From CAYFHQ01 sp964342805 (GTDB taxonomy: Bacteria > Bacillota > Clostridia > Peptostreptococcales > Acidaminobacteraceae), in NCBI GenBank assembly GCA_964342805.1, contig CAYFHQ010000062.1, positions 1 to 22,235 of the forward strand: a stretch of 22,235 nucleotides of DNA. Reading direction: 5' to 3'. The notes below the pieces were generated by a model. That model saw only the letters and a program-made list of their open reading frames with translations, searched no databases and was not told where the DNA came from. Numbering within the stretch: the first letter of the stretch is position 1; every line of letters starts with the position of its first letter. Both the position numbers and the translations under genes were made by a program. Positions 1 to 5,538 of the stretch are shown in pieces.

Positions 1-700
1 GCCCTGGCATGAGGTTACCAAAGTCCTTGATTCCGCAGTAGCGCTTGATTTTGGAAGCAATCAAGTCCCCCAACTGGGACAGTGGACTGCCGAAAATGCC
101 CAAGAAAATGGCATAGACAAAAAAGTCAGGCACAAAGAACCAAGCGTATAGGGCCGACAAGGCTGTTGCTCCTACCAGGCCGCCGATAGCCCCCTCCACA
201 GTCTTTTTTGGACTGACTTGGGGCAGTAGCTTACGCTTGCCAAAAAATCGTCCTACAAAGTAAGCACAAGTGTCAGATCCCCAGGCAATGATGAAGATAA
301 ACCAGATAAAGGCTGGGTTTTCAATGCGGGACAAGAGTGCGATATGGAAGAAGGAAAAGGCCACATAGAAAAAGCCTAGGAATGTGACTGCCACATCGAT
401 AATGGCGTCGTCCTCACCAAACACATTGTAGGTCAAGAGTTCATAAACGAGAAATAAAACCATGCCTATATATGCAATGGGTTTAAACTGAAAGTAAAAT
501 CCTACAAACACCAACAAGGTAAAAGCGTACCCTGTTTTGGCCATTGGTCGGTGGCCTTTTTTTGAAAATGCCTGATAGAATTCATGCAACCCAATAATAC
601 TCAAGATTAGTGAAGCGAATTGAATGTAGGGTCCACCCAGGTAGACAATCCCCAATAGGATGGGTAATCCAATGACGCTTGAGATCACACGCTGAAGCAT
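1..700 (-). CDS. cdsA: Phosphatidate cytidylyltransferase (CDP-diacylglycerol synthase), C-terminus cut by window edge
   Basis: CdsA makes CDP-diacylglycerol from phosphatidic acid and CTP in the cytoplasmic membrane, the branch point for phospholipid synthesis. Reading the minus strand from the ATG at 698-700 gives an uninterrupted frame of 233 codons starting MLQRVISSVIGLPILLG. It is strongly hydrophobic, with several membrane segments. Near the left edge it shows SKIKRYCGIKDFGNLMPG, which matches the first half of the CdsA signature (S-x-x-K-R ... K-D); the HGG and D-R-x-D part would lie outside the window. GGAGAAC at 704-710 is a good ribosome binding site that overlaps the uppS stop codon, so the two genes are translationally close. 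The uppS-cdsA order is the usual one in Bacillota. The missing C-terminus is due to the window edge, not to mutation. Confidence 0.95.
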   Translation of the reverse strand, partial: MLQRVISSVIGLPILLGIVYLGGPYIQFASLILSIIGLHEFYQAFSKKGHRPMAKTGYAFTLLVFVGFYFQFKPIAYIGMVLFLVYELLTYNVFGEDDAIIDVAVTFLGFFYVAFSFFHIALLSRIENPAFIWFIFIIAWGSDTCAYFVGRFFGKRKLLPQVSPKKTVEGAIGGLVGATALSALYAWFFVPDFFVYAIFLGIFGSPLSQLGDLIASKIKRYCGIKDFGNLMPG

Positions 701-709
701 ATTGTTCTC

Positions 710-1429
710 CTAAATACCGCCAAATCTGCGGTTTCGATTTTGGTAAGTTCCAATGGCTAGGTCAAAGTCCTCTTGGCCAAAATCAGGCCAGTAGACATCT
801 GTGAAGTAAAACTCCGTATAGGCCAACTGCCACAGGAGGAAGTTGGACAAGCGGATTTCACCACTGGTACGGATCAAGAGGTCCGGGTCCGGAATGGATG
901 AGGAATACAGGGCAGACTCAAAACGGTCTTCCGTTATGTCCTCAGGCTCCAGTTGTCCGGCTTTCACCTGACTAGCAAGGCTTTGGGCAGCCTTTACCAG
1001 TTCATCACGGCTCCCATAGTTAAGGGCTATGTTCAAGGTGAGGCCCGTGTTCGCCTTGGTTTTTTCCATTGCTTTTTCAATGTCTTTTTTTACTGCTGGT
1101 GTAAACTGTGACAGTTCACCCAACATTTGAATGCGTACGTTTTTTTTGTGGAGGCGTCCAAGTTCATTTTTTATGTATAATTGCAACAAAGTCATGAGGC
1201 CATTGACTTCTTCCTGGGGACGCTTCCAATTCTCTGTTGAGAATGCATAGACCGTTAAATGGCCTACACCCAGTTGGTCAGCCCGTTCAATGACTTTGCG
1301 AAGTGCCTCAACGCCAGCCTTATGGCCAGCCAGCCTAGGAAGCCCCTTCTGCTGGGCCCAGCGGCCGTTTCCATCCATAATGATGGCCACGTGGGTGGGA
1401 ATTCGATTCATATCCAGTGCGTTCGTCAT
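710..1429 (-). CDS. uppS: Isoprenyl transferase / undecaprenyl diphosphate synthase
   Basis: This cis-prenyltransferase extends farnesyl diphosphate with isopentenyl diphosphate to give the C55 lipid carrier for peptidoglycan and other wall polymers. The 239-residue protein shows the family hallmarks: HVAIIMDGNGRWA (residues 13-25, catalytic Asp19), AGHKAG, the YAFSTENWKRP block (61-71) and the RTSGEIRLSNFLLWQL block near the C-terminus that binds the diphosphate. Length is normal for the family. The ATG at 1427-1429 is preceded by GGAGG with a somewhat long spacer of 13 bases. A second Met at codon 7 has no ribosome binding site, so the first is kept. It sits 43 bases downstream of the small PASTA-like gene and directly upstream of cdsA, forming part of the envelope-precursor end of the pyrH-frr operon. 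Confidence 0.97.
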   Translation of the reverse strand: MTNALDMNRIPTHVAIIMDGNGRWAQQKGLPRLAGHKAGVEALRKVIERADQLGVGHLTVYAFSTENWKRPQEEVNGLMTLLQLYIKNELGRLHKKNVRIQMLGELSQFTPAVKKDIEKAMEKTKANTGLTLNIALNYGSRDELVKAAQSLASQVKAGQLEPEDITEDRFESALYSSSIPDPDLLIRTSGEIRLSNFLLWQLAYTEFYFTDVYWPDFGQEDFDLAIGTYQNRNRRFGGI

Positions 1430-1472
1430 ATTGCTAGGTCATCCTCCAATGCATTTGATCATGAAGTTTGGA

Positions 1473-1670
1473 TCATGAAAAAAAGGCGATGGTCAACTCC
1501 AGGCGGTTACCGATGACTTCTTGCTTCACAACCTGGCCTGTTTCAATGCCAAACACCTCTGGTTCCGTACGGGAGTGGGTCTCGACTAAAACAAGGGTCA
1601 AGTCCGGACGTTCTGTCCGGACAATGGCCCTTGCGTCGTTGACACACTTGCCCAATAGATCGGGCACCAT
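1473..1670 (-). CDS. Small single-domain PASTA-like protein
   Basis: A 65-residue protein lies between frr and uppS. It begins MVPDLLGKCVNDARAIV and ends GQVVKQEVIGNRLELTIAFF, which resembles one PASTA repeat (VPDVxGxxxxxA at the start, V..Q...G..V.L.V at the end). No signal peptide or membrane segment is visible, so unlike PASTA domains of PrkC or penicillin-binding proteins this one should stay in the cytoplasm. It is a real gene by context: GGAGG lies 8 bases before the ATG (1668-1670) and overlaps the last codons of frr, and the frame fills the frr-uppS gap. PASTA domains are known to bind muropeptides or beta-lactams outside the cell; any role here in lipid-carrier or wall synthesis is inference from position. 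The family match is by eye and moderately sure. Confidence 0.75.
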   Translation of the reverse strand: MVPDLLGKCVNDARAIVRTERPDLTLVLVETHSRTEPEVFGIETGQVVKQEVIGNRLELTIAFFS

Positions 1671-1673
1671 GGA

Positions 1674-2231
1674 TTAAACCTCCATGATTTCGTCTTCTTT
1701 TTCTTTAATGATTCGGTCCACGTCTTTCACATGGTCGTCCGTCATTTTCTGAACTTCGTCTTCTGCTTTACGAAGATCGTCTTCAGTCAGTTCATTGGAC
1801 TTGTGCATTTTCTTTAGCTTGTCATTGGCGTCCCGACGTTCGTTACGTAGGGCTACCTTAGCGTCCTCGCCAAGCTTCTTCACAGTCTTCACCAATTCCT
1901 TACGACGCTCTTCTGTCAGCATAGGCAGGTTAAGACGGATCAGCTTACCATCGTTAGACGGGTTTAGGCCCAGGTCGGAAACCATGATTGCTTTTTCAAT
2001 TTCAGGAATAGCAGTCATGTCGTATGGCTGGATCTGTAGCAGTCGTGGCTCAGGAACAGAAATGTTGGCCAGCTGCTTGAGTGGTGTTGGAGACCCGTAG
2101 TATTCAACCGTAATACGGTCAAGTAGTGCAGGATTTGCACGACCAGCACGAACACTCATTAGATCAGAGCGCAGAACGCTCATTGTTTTATCCATTTTTT
2201 CTTGTAGATACTTATGTACTTCGTTAGCCAT
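1674..2231 (-). CDS. frr: Ribosome recycling factor
   Basis: RRF works with EF-G to split post-termination ribosomes in the cytoplasm. The 185-residue product has the usual length and the family pattern: an N-terminal helix with MSVLRSDLMSVRAGRANP, the central VPEPRLLQIQPYD segment, then LNPSNDGKLIRLNLPMLTEERR and a long charged C-terminal helix pair ending in KEKEDEIMEV. The ATG at 2229-2231 follows AAGGAGGGG at a suitable distance, and that ribosome binding site overlaps the end of pyrH (stop at 2235-2237). The pyrH-frr pairing is standard across bacteria. The last codons of frr in turn carry the ribosome binding site of the downstream PASTA-like gene, so the two are translationally linked. 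Confidence 0.97.
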   Translation of the reverse strand: MANEVHKYLQEKMDKTMSVLRSDLMSVRAGRANPALLDRITVEYYGSPTPLKQLANISVPEPRLLQIQPYDMTAIPEIEKAIMVSDLGLNPSNDGKLIRLNLPMLTEERRKELVKTVKKLGEDAKVALRNERRDANDKLKKMHKSNELTEDDLRKAEDEVQKMTDDHVKDVDRIIKEKEDEIMEV

Positions 2232-2234
2232 GGG

Positions 2235-2945
2235 CTACCCCTCCTTGATTATCGTTCCAATTTCCTCGCCCAATGTGACGCGGATGATGTTTTCAGGGTC
2301 CTTCAAGCCAAAAACGTGAATTGGAATATGATTGTCCTCGCAAAGTGTGATTGCAGTGGAATCCATTACACCAAGGCGTTGGTTAATAACGTCACGGTGC
2401 GTCAGCTTATCCAGCTTGACTGCATTAGGATTCTTTTCTGGATCACTGTCATAGACTGCGTCTACCTTCTTAGCAAGTAAAATAATTTCCGCTTCGATTT
2501 CTGCCGCTCTAAGGGCAGCAGTAGTGTCAGTTGAGAAGAATGGGTTGCCAATGCCCGCAGAGAAAATCACCACTCGTCCCTTTTCTAAGTGTCGCATAGC
2601 TCGTCTGCGAATGTATGGTTCCGCAACCTGACGAATATCAATTGCTGACATCACTCGAGATGGTACACCAACGTGCTCAATGGCGTCCTGCATCCCCAGT
2701 GCATTCATTACAGTAGCCATCATGCCCATGTAATCTGCTGTGGCACGATCCATGTCCTCGTGGGAACGACCTCTCCAGAAGTTTCCGCCACCCACAACAA
2801 CTGCTACTTCTACACCCATATCAGTGAGCTTCTTAATTTGACCGGCGATATTCTTAATGGTTGGATCATCGATCCCCATTCCCTTTTCACCAGCCAAAGC
2901 TTCACCACTTAGCTTTAATATGACCCGTTTATATGTTGGCTCCAA
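2235..2945 (-). CDS. pyrH: UMP kinase, probable TTG start
   Basis: PyrH phosphorylates UMP to UDP in pyrimidine nucleotide synthesis and is usually a GTP-regulated hexamer. The protein shows YKRVILKLSGEALAG at the N-terminus, VVVGGGNFWRGR, a DRATADYMGM segment, and a C-terminal FGLKDPENI block, all typical of the bacterial UMP kinase branch of the amino-acid-kinase fold. The frame can be extended to an ATG at 2970-2972 (245 residues), but that ATG has no ribosome binding site. The TTG at 2943-2945 has GGAGGG (2953-2958) seven bases upstream and gives MEPTYKRVILKLSGEAL, the N-terminus usual in this family (236 residues). I therefore prefer the TTG. A candidate promoter at 2975-3002 would start transcription between the two codons, which also argues for the TTG. 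Confidence 0.93.
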   Translation of the reverse strand: MEPTYKRVILKLSGEALAGEKGMGIDDPTIKNIAGQIKKLTDMGVEVAVVVGGGNFWRGRSHEDMDRATADYMGMMATVMNALGMQDAIEHVGVPSRVMSAIDIRQVAEPYIRRRAMRHLEKGRVVIFSAGIGNPFFSTDTTAALRAAEIEAEIILLAKKVDAVYDSDPEKNPNAVKLDKLTHRDVINQRLGVMDSTAITLCEDNHIPIHVFGLKDPENIIRVTLGEEIGTIIKEG

Positions 2946-2952
2946 GCGCAAA

Positions 2953-2958
2953 CCCTCC
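2953..2958 (-). promoter_or_regulatory. Ribosome binding site deciding the pyrH start
   Basis: GGAGGG on the minus strand lies seven bases before a TTG in the pyrH frame. It is the only Shine-Dalgarno match near the pyrH 5' end. The upstream ATG at 2970-2972 is preceded only by AATATAGAAG, a poor match. Confidence 0.65.
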
Positions 2959-2974
2959 GTTTCTTGTGACATCT

Positions 2975-3002
2975 TCTATATTCTATTCACAAAACCCTGC
3001 AA
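2975..3002 (-). promoter_or_regulatory. Candidate SigA-type promoter for pyrH-frr-uppS-cdsA
   Basis: Minus strand TTGCAG (2997-3002), 16 bases, TATAGA (2975-2980). It matches the vegetative consensus moderately (4 of 6 and 4 of 6) and falls between the terminator after tsf and the pyrH ribosome binding site, where a promoter would be needed. Expected transcription start is near 2968, leaving a leader of roughly 20-25 bases before the TTG start. It is a weak match and unproven. Confidence 0.35.
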
Positions 3003-3053
3003 AACGGCAGAATTTATCGAAAAATCAGGCCAATTCCTTGAAATTAGCCCGAA

Positions 3054-3083
3054 AAAAGAGAACACAAGAATGTGTTCTCTTTT
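3054..3083 (-). terminator. Rho-independent terminator after tsf
   Basis: A perfect 13-base-pair inverted repeat (arms 3054-3066 and 3071-3083) encloses a four-base loop (TTCT on the minus strand) and is followed by two more T residues, giving an uninterrupted run of six T. It starts five bases after the tsf stop codon. It should end most rpsB-tsf transcripts and separate them from pyrH. The A/T-rich base of the stem also makes it nearly symmetrical, but there is no gene converging from the other side. Confidence 0.9.
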
Positions 3084-3087
3084 CAAA

Positions 3088-3738
3088 TTATCCTTGAAGT
3101 GTTTTCGCTACTTCTTCAGCGAAGTTTTCTTCTTTCTTTTCGATGCCTTCGCCAACTTCGTAGCGAGAGAAACGTCGAATAGATAGGTTCTCACCAATCG
3201 TAGCAATCTTTTCTTTTAGAAGCTCTTCGATTGTAATGTCAGGATTCTTGATGAAAGGCTGCTCTAGCAGGCAAACTTCTTTGTAGTACTTAGAAATTCG
3301 GCCTTCTACCATCTTTTCAACAATCTTTTCAGGCTTGCCTTCGTTTAGTGCTTGCTGCTTAAGAATGTCTTTTTCGTTTTCGATTACAGAAGCAGGTACT
3401 TCTTCACGACGAACGTACATTGGGTTAGAAGCAGCGATTTGCATTGCTACGTCAGAAGCGAACTGCTGGAACGCGTCATTCTTAGCAACGAAGTCAGTCT
3501 CAGAGTTGATCTCAACTAGGACACCAATTCGGCCACCACCGTGGATGTAAGACTTAACGATACCTTCAGAAGCGATACGGCCAGCTTTCTTAGCAGCCTT
3601 TGCAAGACCCTTCTCACGAAGCTTCTTGATTGCCTCTTCCATGTTACCGTCTGTTTCTACAAGCATTTTTTTACAGTCTAGCATACCTGCGCCAGTTGTT
3701 TCGCGCAGTTCTTTAACCATTGCAGCTGTTACAGCCAT
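3088..3738 (-). CDS. tsf: Translation elongation factor Ts (short form)
   Basis: EF-Ts is the nucleotide exchange factor that reloads EF-Tu with GTP in the cytoplasm. The N-terminal UBA-like part VTAAMVKELRETTGAGMLDCKKML contains the conserved TGAGMxDCKKxL core, followed by the EF-Tu contact region with INSETDFVAKNDAFQ. The chosen start (ATG at 3736-3738) gives 216 residues and has GGAGG seven bases upstream. The frame is open ten codons further, but that extension reads through the ribosome binding site and is not homologous to the family start. At 216 residues this is the short EF-Ts found in many Bacillota, lacking much of the second dimerisation region of the E. coli protein (about 283). 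It follows rpsB by 68 bases. Confidence 0.97.
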   Translation of the reverse strand: MAVTAAMVKELRETTGAGMLDCKKMLVETDGNMEEAIKKLREKGLAKAAKKAGRIASEGIVKSYIHGGGRIGVLVEINSETDFVAKNDAFQQFASDVAMQIAASNPMYVRREEVPASVIENEKDILKQQALNEGKPEKIVEKMVEGRISKYYKEVCLLEQPFIKNPDITIEELLKEKIATIGENLSIRRFSRYEVGEGIEKKEENFAEEVAKTLQG

Positions 3739-3770
3739 TTGAATTCCTCCTCGTCCGATACTTATCAAAA

Positions 3771-3793
3771 GGGTAAGGAATATATCCTTACCC
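3771..3793 (-). promoter_or_regulatory. Hairpin in the rpsB-tsf gap, possible attenuator
   Basis: A perfect 9-base-pair inverted repeat (GGGTAAGGA / TCCTTACCC, arms 3785-3793 and 3771-3779) with a five-base A/T loop starts about 13 bases after the rpsB stop codon. On the minus strand it is followed by TTTTGATAAG, a short U run. This resembles a weak intrinsic terminator, or an RNA-stabilising 3' hairpin for the rpsB message, and could lower tsf expression relative to rpsB. Which of these it does cannot be told from sequence. Confidence 0.6.
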
Positions 3794-3806
3794 TCCTAGT
3801 AGTCAA

Positions 3807-4526
3807 TTACTCAGCGTCAGCTGGTGCTTCTGCGTCCATTTGCTCACCTTGGTTAGCTTCGATGCAAGCGTTAGCCATTGCATTTGTAAGAAGTTTTACC
3901 GCACGGATTGCGTCATCGTTTCCTGGGATTAGGAAATCAACGTCGTCTGGATCACAGTTAGTATCGACAATTGCTACTACAGGAATACCAAGAACGCGTG
4001 CTTCTTGAATAGCAATTTTTTCTTTTTTAGGATCAACAACAAACATAGCCTTTGGCAGGTCTGTCATTTCTTTGATACCGCCCAAGAATTTCTCTAGCTT
4101 CTCTTTCTTGTTGCGAAGCTGGATAACTTCTTTCTTAGGAAGTGCTTCAAATGTTCCGTCTTCTTCCATAGCTTCTAGCTTGTAAAGAAGATCGATACGC
4201 TTTTTGATTGTTTTAAAGTTTGTTAGCATACCGCCCAACCAACGCTTGTTTACAAAGTACTGGCCAGAACGACGTGCTTCTTGCTCGATAGATTCTTGAG
4301 CTTGCTTCTTCGTACCAACAAAAAGAACTTTACCGCCATCAGCTGTAACTTCCTTAATGAAATCGTACGCGTCATCGATCATCTTCACTGTTTGCTGAAG
4401 ATCGATGATGTAAATACCGTTACGCTCCGTGAAAATGTATGGAGCCATCTTTGGGTTCCAACGACGTGTTTGGTGACCAAAGTGTACGCCAGCTTCTAGA
4501 AGCTGCTTCATGCTTACTACTGCCAT
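3807..4526 (-). CDS. rpsB: 30S ribosomal protein S2
   Basis: S2 is a late-assembling small-subunit protein that bridges head and body of the 30S subunit. The 239-residue product begins MAVVSMKQLLEAGVHFGHQ, the diagnostic S2 N-terminus, followed by RRWNPKMAPYIFTERNGI, a VLFVGTKKQAQE segment, RWLGGMLTNF and the second S2 signature around IPVVAIVDTNCDPDDVDF. The acidic C-terminal tail (QMDAEAPADAE) is typical. The ATG (4524-4526) follows AGGAGGT at a good distance. The gene is preceded by a strong promoter and a folded 5' leader (see 4629-4657 and 4551-4612), and followed by a hairpin and then tsf. The rpsB-tsf order is near-universal in bacteria. Confidence 0.98.
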   Translation of the reverse strand: MAVVSMKQLLEAGVHFGHQTRRWNPKMAPYIFTERNGIYIIDLQQTVKMIDDAYDFIKEVTADGGKVLFVGTKKQAQESIEQEARRSGQYFVNKRWLGGMLTNFKTIKKRIDLLYKLEAMEEDGTFEALPKKEVIQLRNKKEKLEKFLGGIKEMTDLPKAMFVVDPKKEKIAIQEARVLGIPVVAIVDTNCDPDDVDFLIPGNDDAIRAVKLLTNAMANACIEANQGEQMDAEAPADAE

Positions 4527-4550
4527 TTCATTACCTCCTGAGTTTATCCT

Positions 4551-4612
4551 CCCCGCACATCATCTTGATGGACAACCTTGCGGCACCGATCCATCAATCC
4601 ATAGCGGGTGTG
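4551..4612 (-). promoter_or_regulatory. Structured 5' leader of rpsB (possible S2 autoregulatory element)
   Basis: The predicted rpsB leader of about 95 bases folds into nested helices. The outer arms CCCGC / GCGGG are at 4604-4608 and 4552-4556. A perfect inner 8-base-pair stem TTGATGGA / TCCATCAA is at 4590-4597 and 4565-4572. Inside it a small GCC-GCAA-GGT hairpin has a GNRA-type loop. The structure ends just before the rpsB ribosome binding site region (GGAGGATAAACTCAGGAGG). S2 is known to repress its own operon through the leader in other bacteria. That this leader does the same is inference from position and fold. Confidence 0.6.
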
Positions 4613-4628
4613 TATTGTTACCCTAAGT

Positions 4629-4657
4629 AGTATAACACAGGGTATAGCGCTGTTCAA
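4629..4657 (-). promoter_or_regulatory. SigA-type promoter of rpsB-tsf with extended -10
   Basis: Minus strand TTGAAC (4652-4657), 17-base spacer, TATACT (4629-4634), with TGT directly before the -10, an extended -10 element. This is a near-consensus vegetative promoter. The -35 box begins only nine bases after the stop codon of the swrB-like gene, and the inferred transcription start is near 4622. A 6-base inverted repeat (TACCCT / AGGGTA at 4639-4644 and 4619-4624) flanks the -10 box. Confidence 0.88.
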
Positions 4658-4665
4658 CGGCTTTT

Positions 4666-5184
4666 TTATTTTCTTGTTTTCAACATTAATTCAAGCTCTC
4701 TGATACCCATATGTAGCTCCTTGGCCACCTGTTGCATGGGTTTTCCTTCCTTGAGTTTTAGATGCGCCTTATCGGTCAAACTAAGGGGACCCTTTGGTAG
4801 CTCTTCTTGGACGGAGGCTTGATCGTCTTCGCCCTGGTGAGCGGTGACTTCAGCTGAACTATGGGCTTGAATGGTCTCATAGACACCATTCTTTTGGCCC
4901 TTATGGTATTCCATGATGTACCGTTCAATATCGGTAATCTGTTTTTCATGGACGGAGTACTTTCCTTCTAAATCCTCAGTAATATCATAAAAGGCCTGGT
5001 TAAGATCGTCGATCGTCCCCTCAACCTTTTCTAGATACCTGAGAACCTGCTGGACGTTTGCGTCGCTCAGTCCAGAAAATTGTGTGTTTCTCATACGAAT
5101 GGCACGTTGAAACTCGTTGCGTATGAGGAGTACAGACGCAACAACAATCAACGTGCCAATGAGTATACTTATCATTCCCAACAT
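4666..5184 (-). CDS. Membrane-anchored coiled-coil protein in the swrB position (DUF6115/SwrB-like)
   Basis: The 172-residue protein has one N-terminal membrane segment (about residues 4-21, ISILIGTLIVVASVLLI). It continues with a basic stretch, a likely coiled coil (about 43-95), an acidic linker and a C-terminal segment (about 137-172) that looks like a small helix-turn-helix: AHLKLKEGKPMQQVAKEL then MGIRELELMLK. The architecture and the place between sigD and rpsB match SwrB (YlxL) of B. subtilis, which helps activate the flagellar export apparatus, and the clostridial DUF6115 proteins. Sequence identity to SwrB is not evident by eye, so I give no symbol. The ATG follows AAGG at seven bases and lies two bases after the preceding stop codon. 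It is the last gene of the fla/che run before the rpsB promoter. Confidence 0.8.
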   Translation of the reverse strand: MLGMISILIGTLIVVASVLLIRNEFQRAIRMRNTQFSGLSDANVQQVLRYLEKVEGTIDDLNQAFYDITEDLEGKYSVHEKQITDIERYIMEYHKGQKNGVYETIQAHSSAEVTAHQGEDDQASVQEELPKGPLSLTDKAHLKLKEGKPMQQVAKELHMGIRELELMLKTRK

Positions 5185-5186
5185 GT

Positions 5187-5522
5187 TTACACCTTCATGT
5201 CAAACCGGTGGTAGCCTAGACCCATCTTCTGCTTGTCATCTTTCTTCTTGTCTTTGTCCTTATCGTCATCCTTGTCTTTCTTCTTCTTCTTGGATGCTTC
5301 CTTACGGTTGTTCTTAGACTTGTGATCTTCATCGCGTATACGACCATGGTCCTTTTCGTCCTTCCGGTTGGTTTGCTTCATTTTCCGGTCAGTCTCTTGG
5401 ATCGTAGTCTTCTGCTGTTGTTGCAGGGCATTGGCCTGCTTGTTGACAACGGTTTCTCTCGCTTTGTTGAACTGTTGTACCCGGGGTACAATGACTTGCA
5501 TGTCAATTGGTCTTAAAGGCAT
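5187..5522 (-). CDS. Lysine-rich small protein of unknown function in the fla/che operon
   Basis: A 111-residue protein I cannot assign to a named family. The N-terminus MPLRPIDMQVIVPRVQQFNK looks ordered and may be the conserved part. Residues 21-45 are rich in Gln, Asn and Thr. About residues 46-99 are almost entirely Lys, Asp, Glu, Arg and Gln, including KKKKKDKDDDKDKDKKKDDK, and should be disordered. The last dozen residues (GLGYHRFDMKV) again look specific. There is no signal peptide or membrane segment. The ATG follows AAGGA at nine bases. The gene sits tightly between fapA and the swrB-like gene (two-base gap to the latter), so it is surely co-transcribed with flagellar genes, and a role in flagellar assembly or regulation is inferred only from that. 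Confidence 0.8.
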   Translation of the reverse strand: MPLRPIDMQVIVPRVQQFNKARETVVNKQANALQQQQKTTIQETDRKMKQTNRKDEKDHGRIRDEDHKSKNNRKEASKKKKKDKDDDKDKDKKKDDKQKMGLGYHRFDMKV

Positions 5523-5538
5523 TGGATCACATCCTTAA

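Noticed and set aside
3006..3044. Possible SigD (sigma-28) promoter with TTCGATAA upstream of pyrH
   Set aside because: The -10-like box is partial and the -35 region (TCAAG instead of TAAA) is poor; a flagellar promoter for pyrH has no supporting context.
3739..3768. N-terminal extension of tsf by ten codons
   Set aside because: It reads through the GGAGG ribosome binding site; EF-Ts proteins begin at the internal MAVTAAMVKEL.
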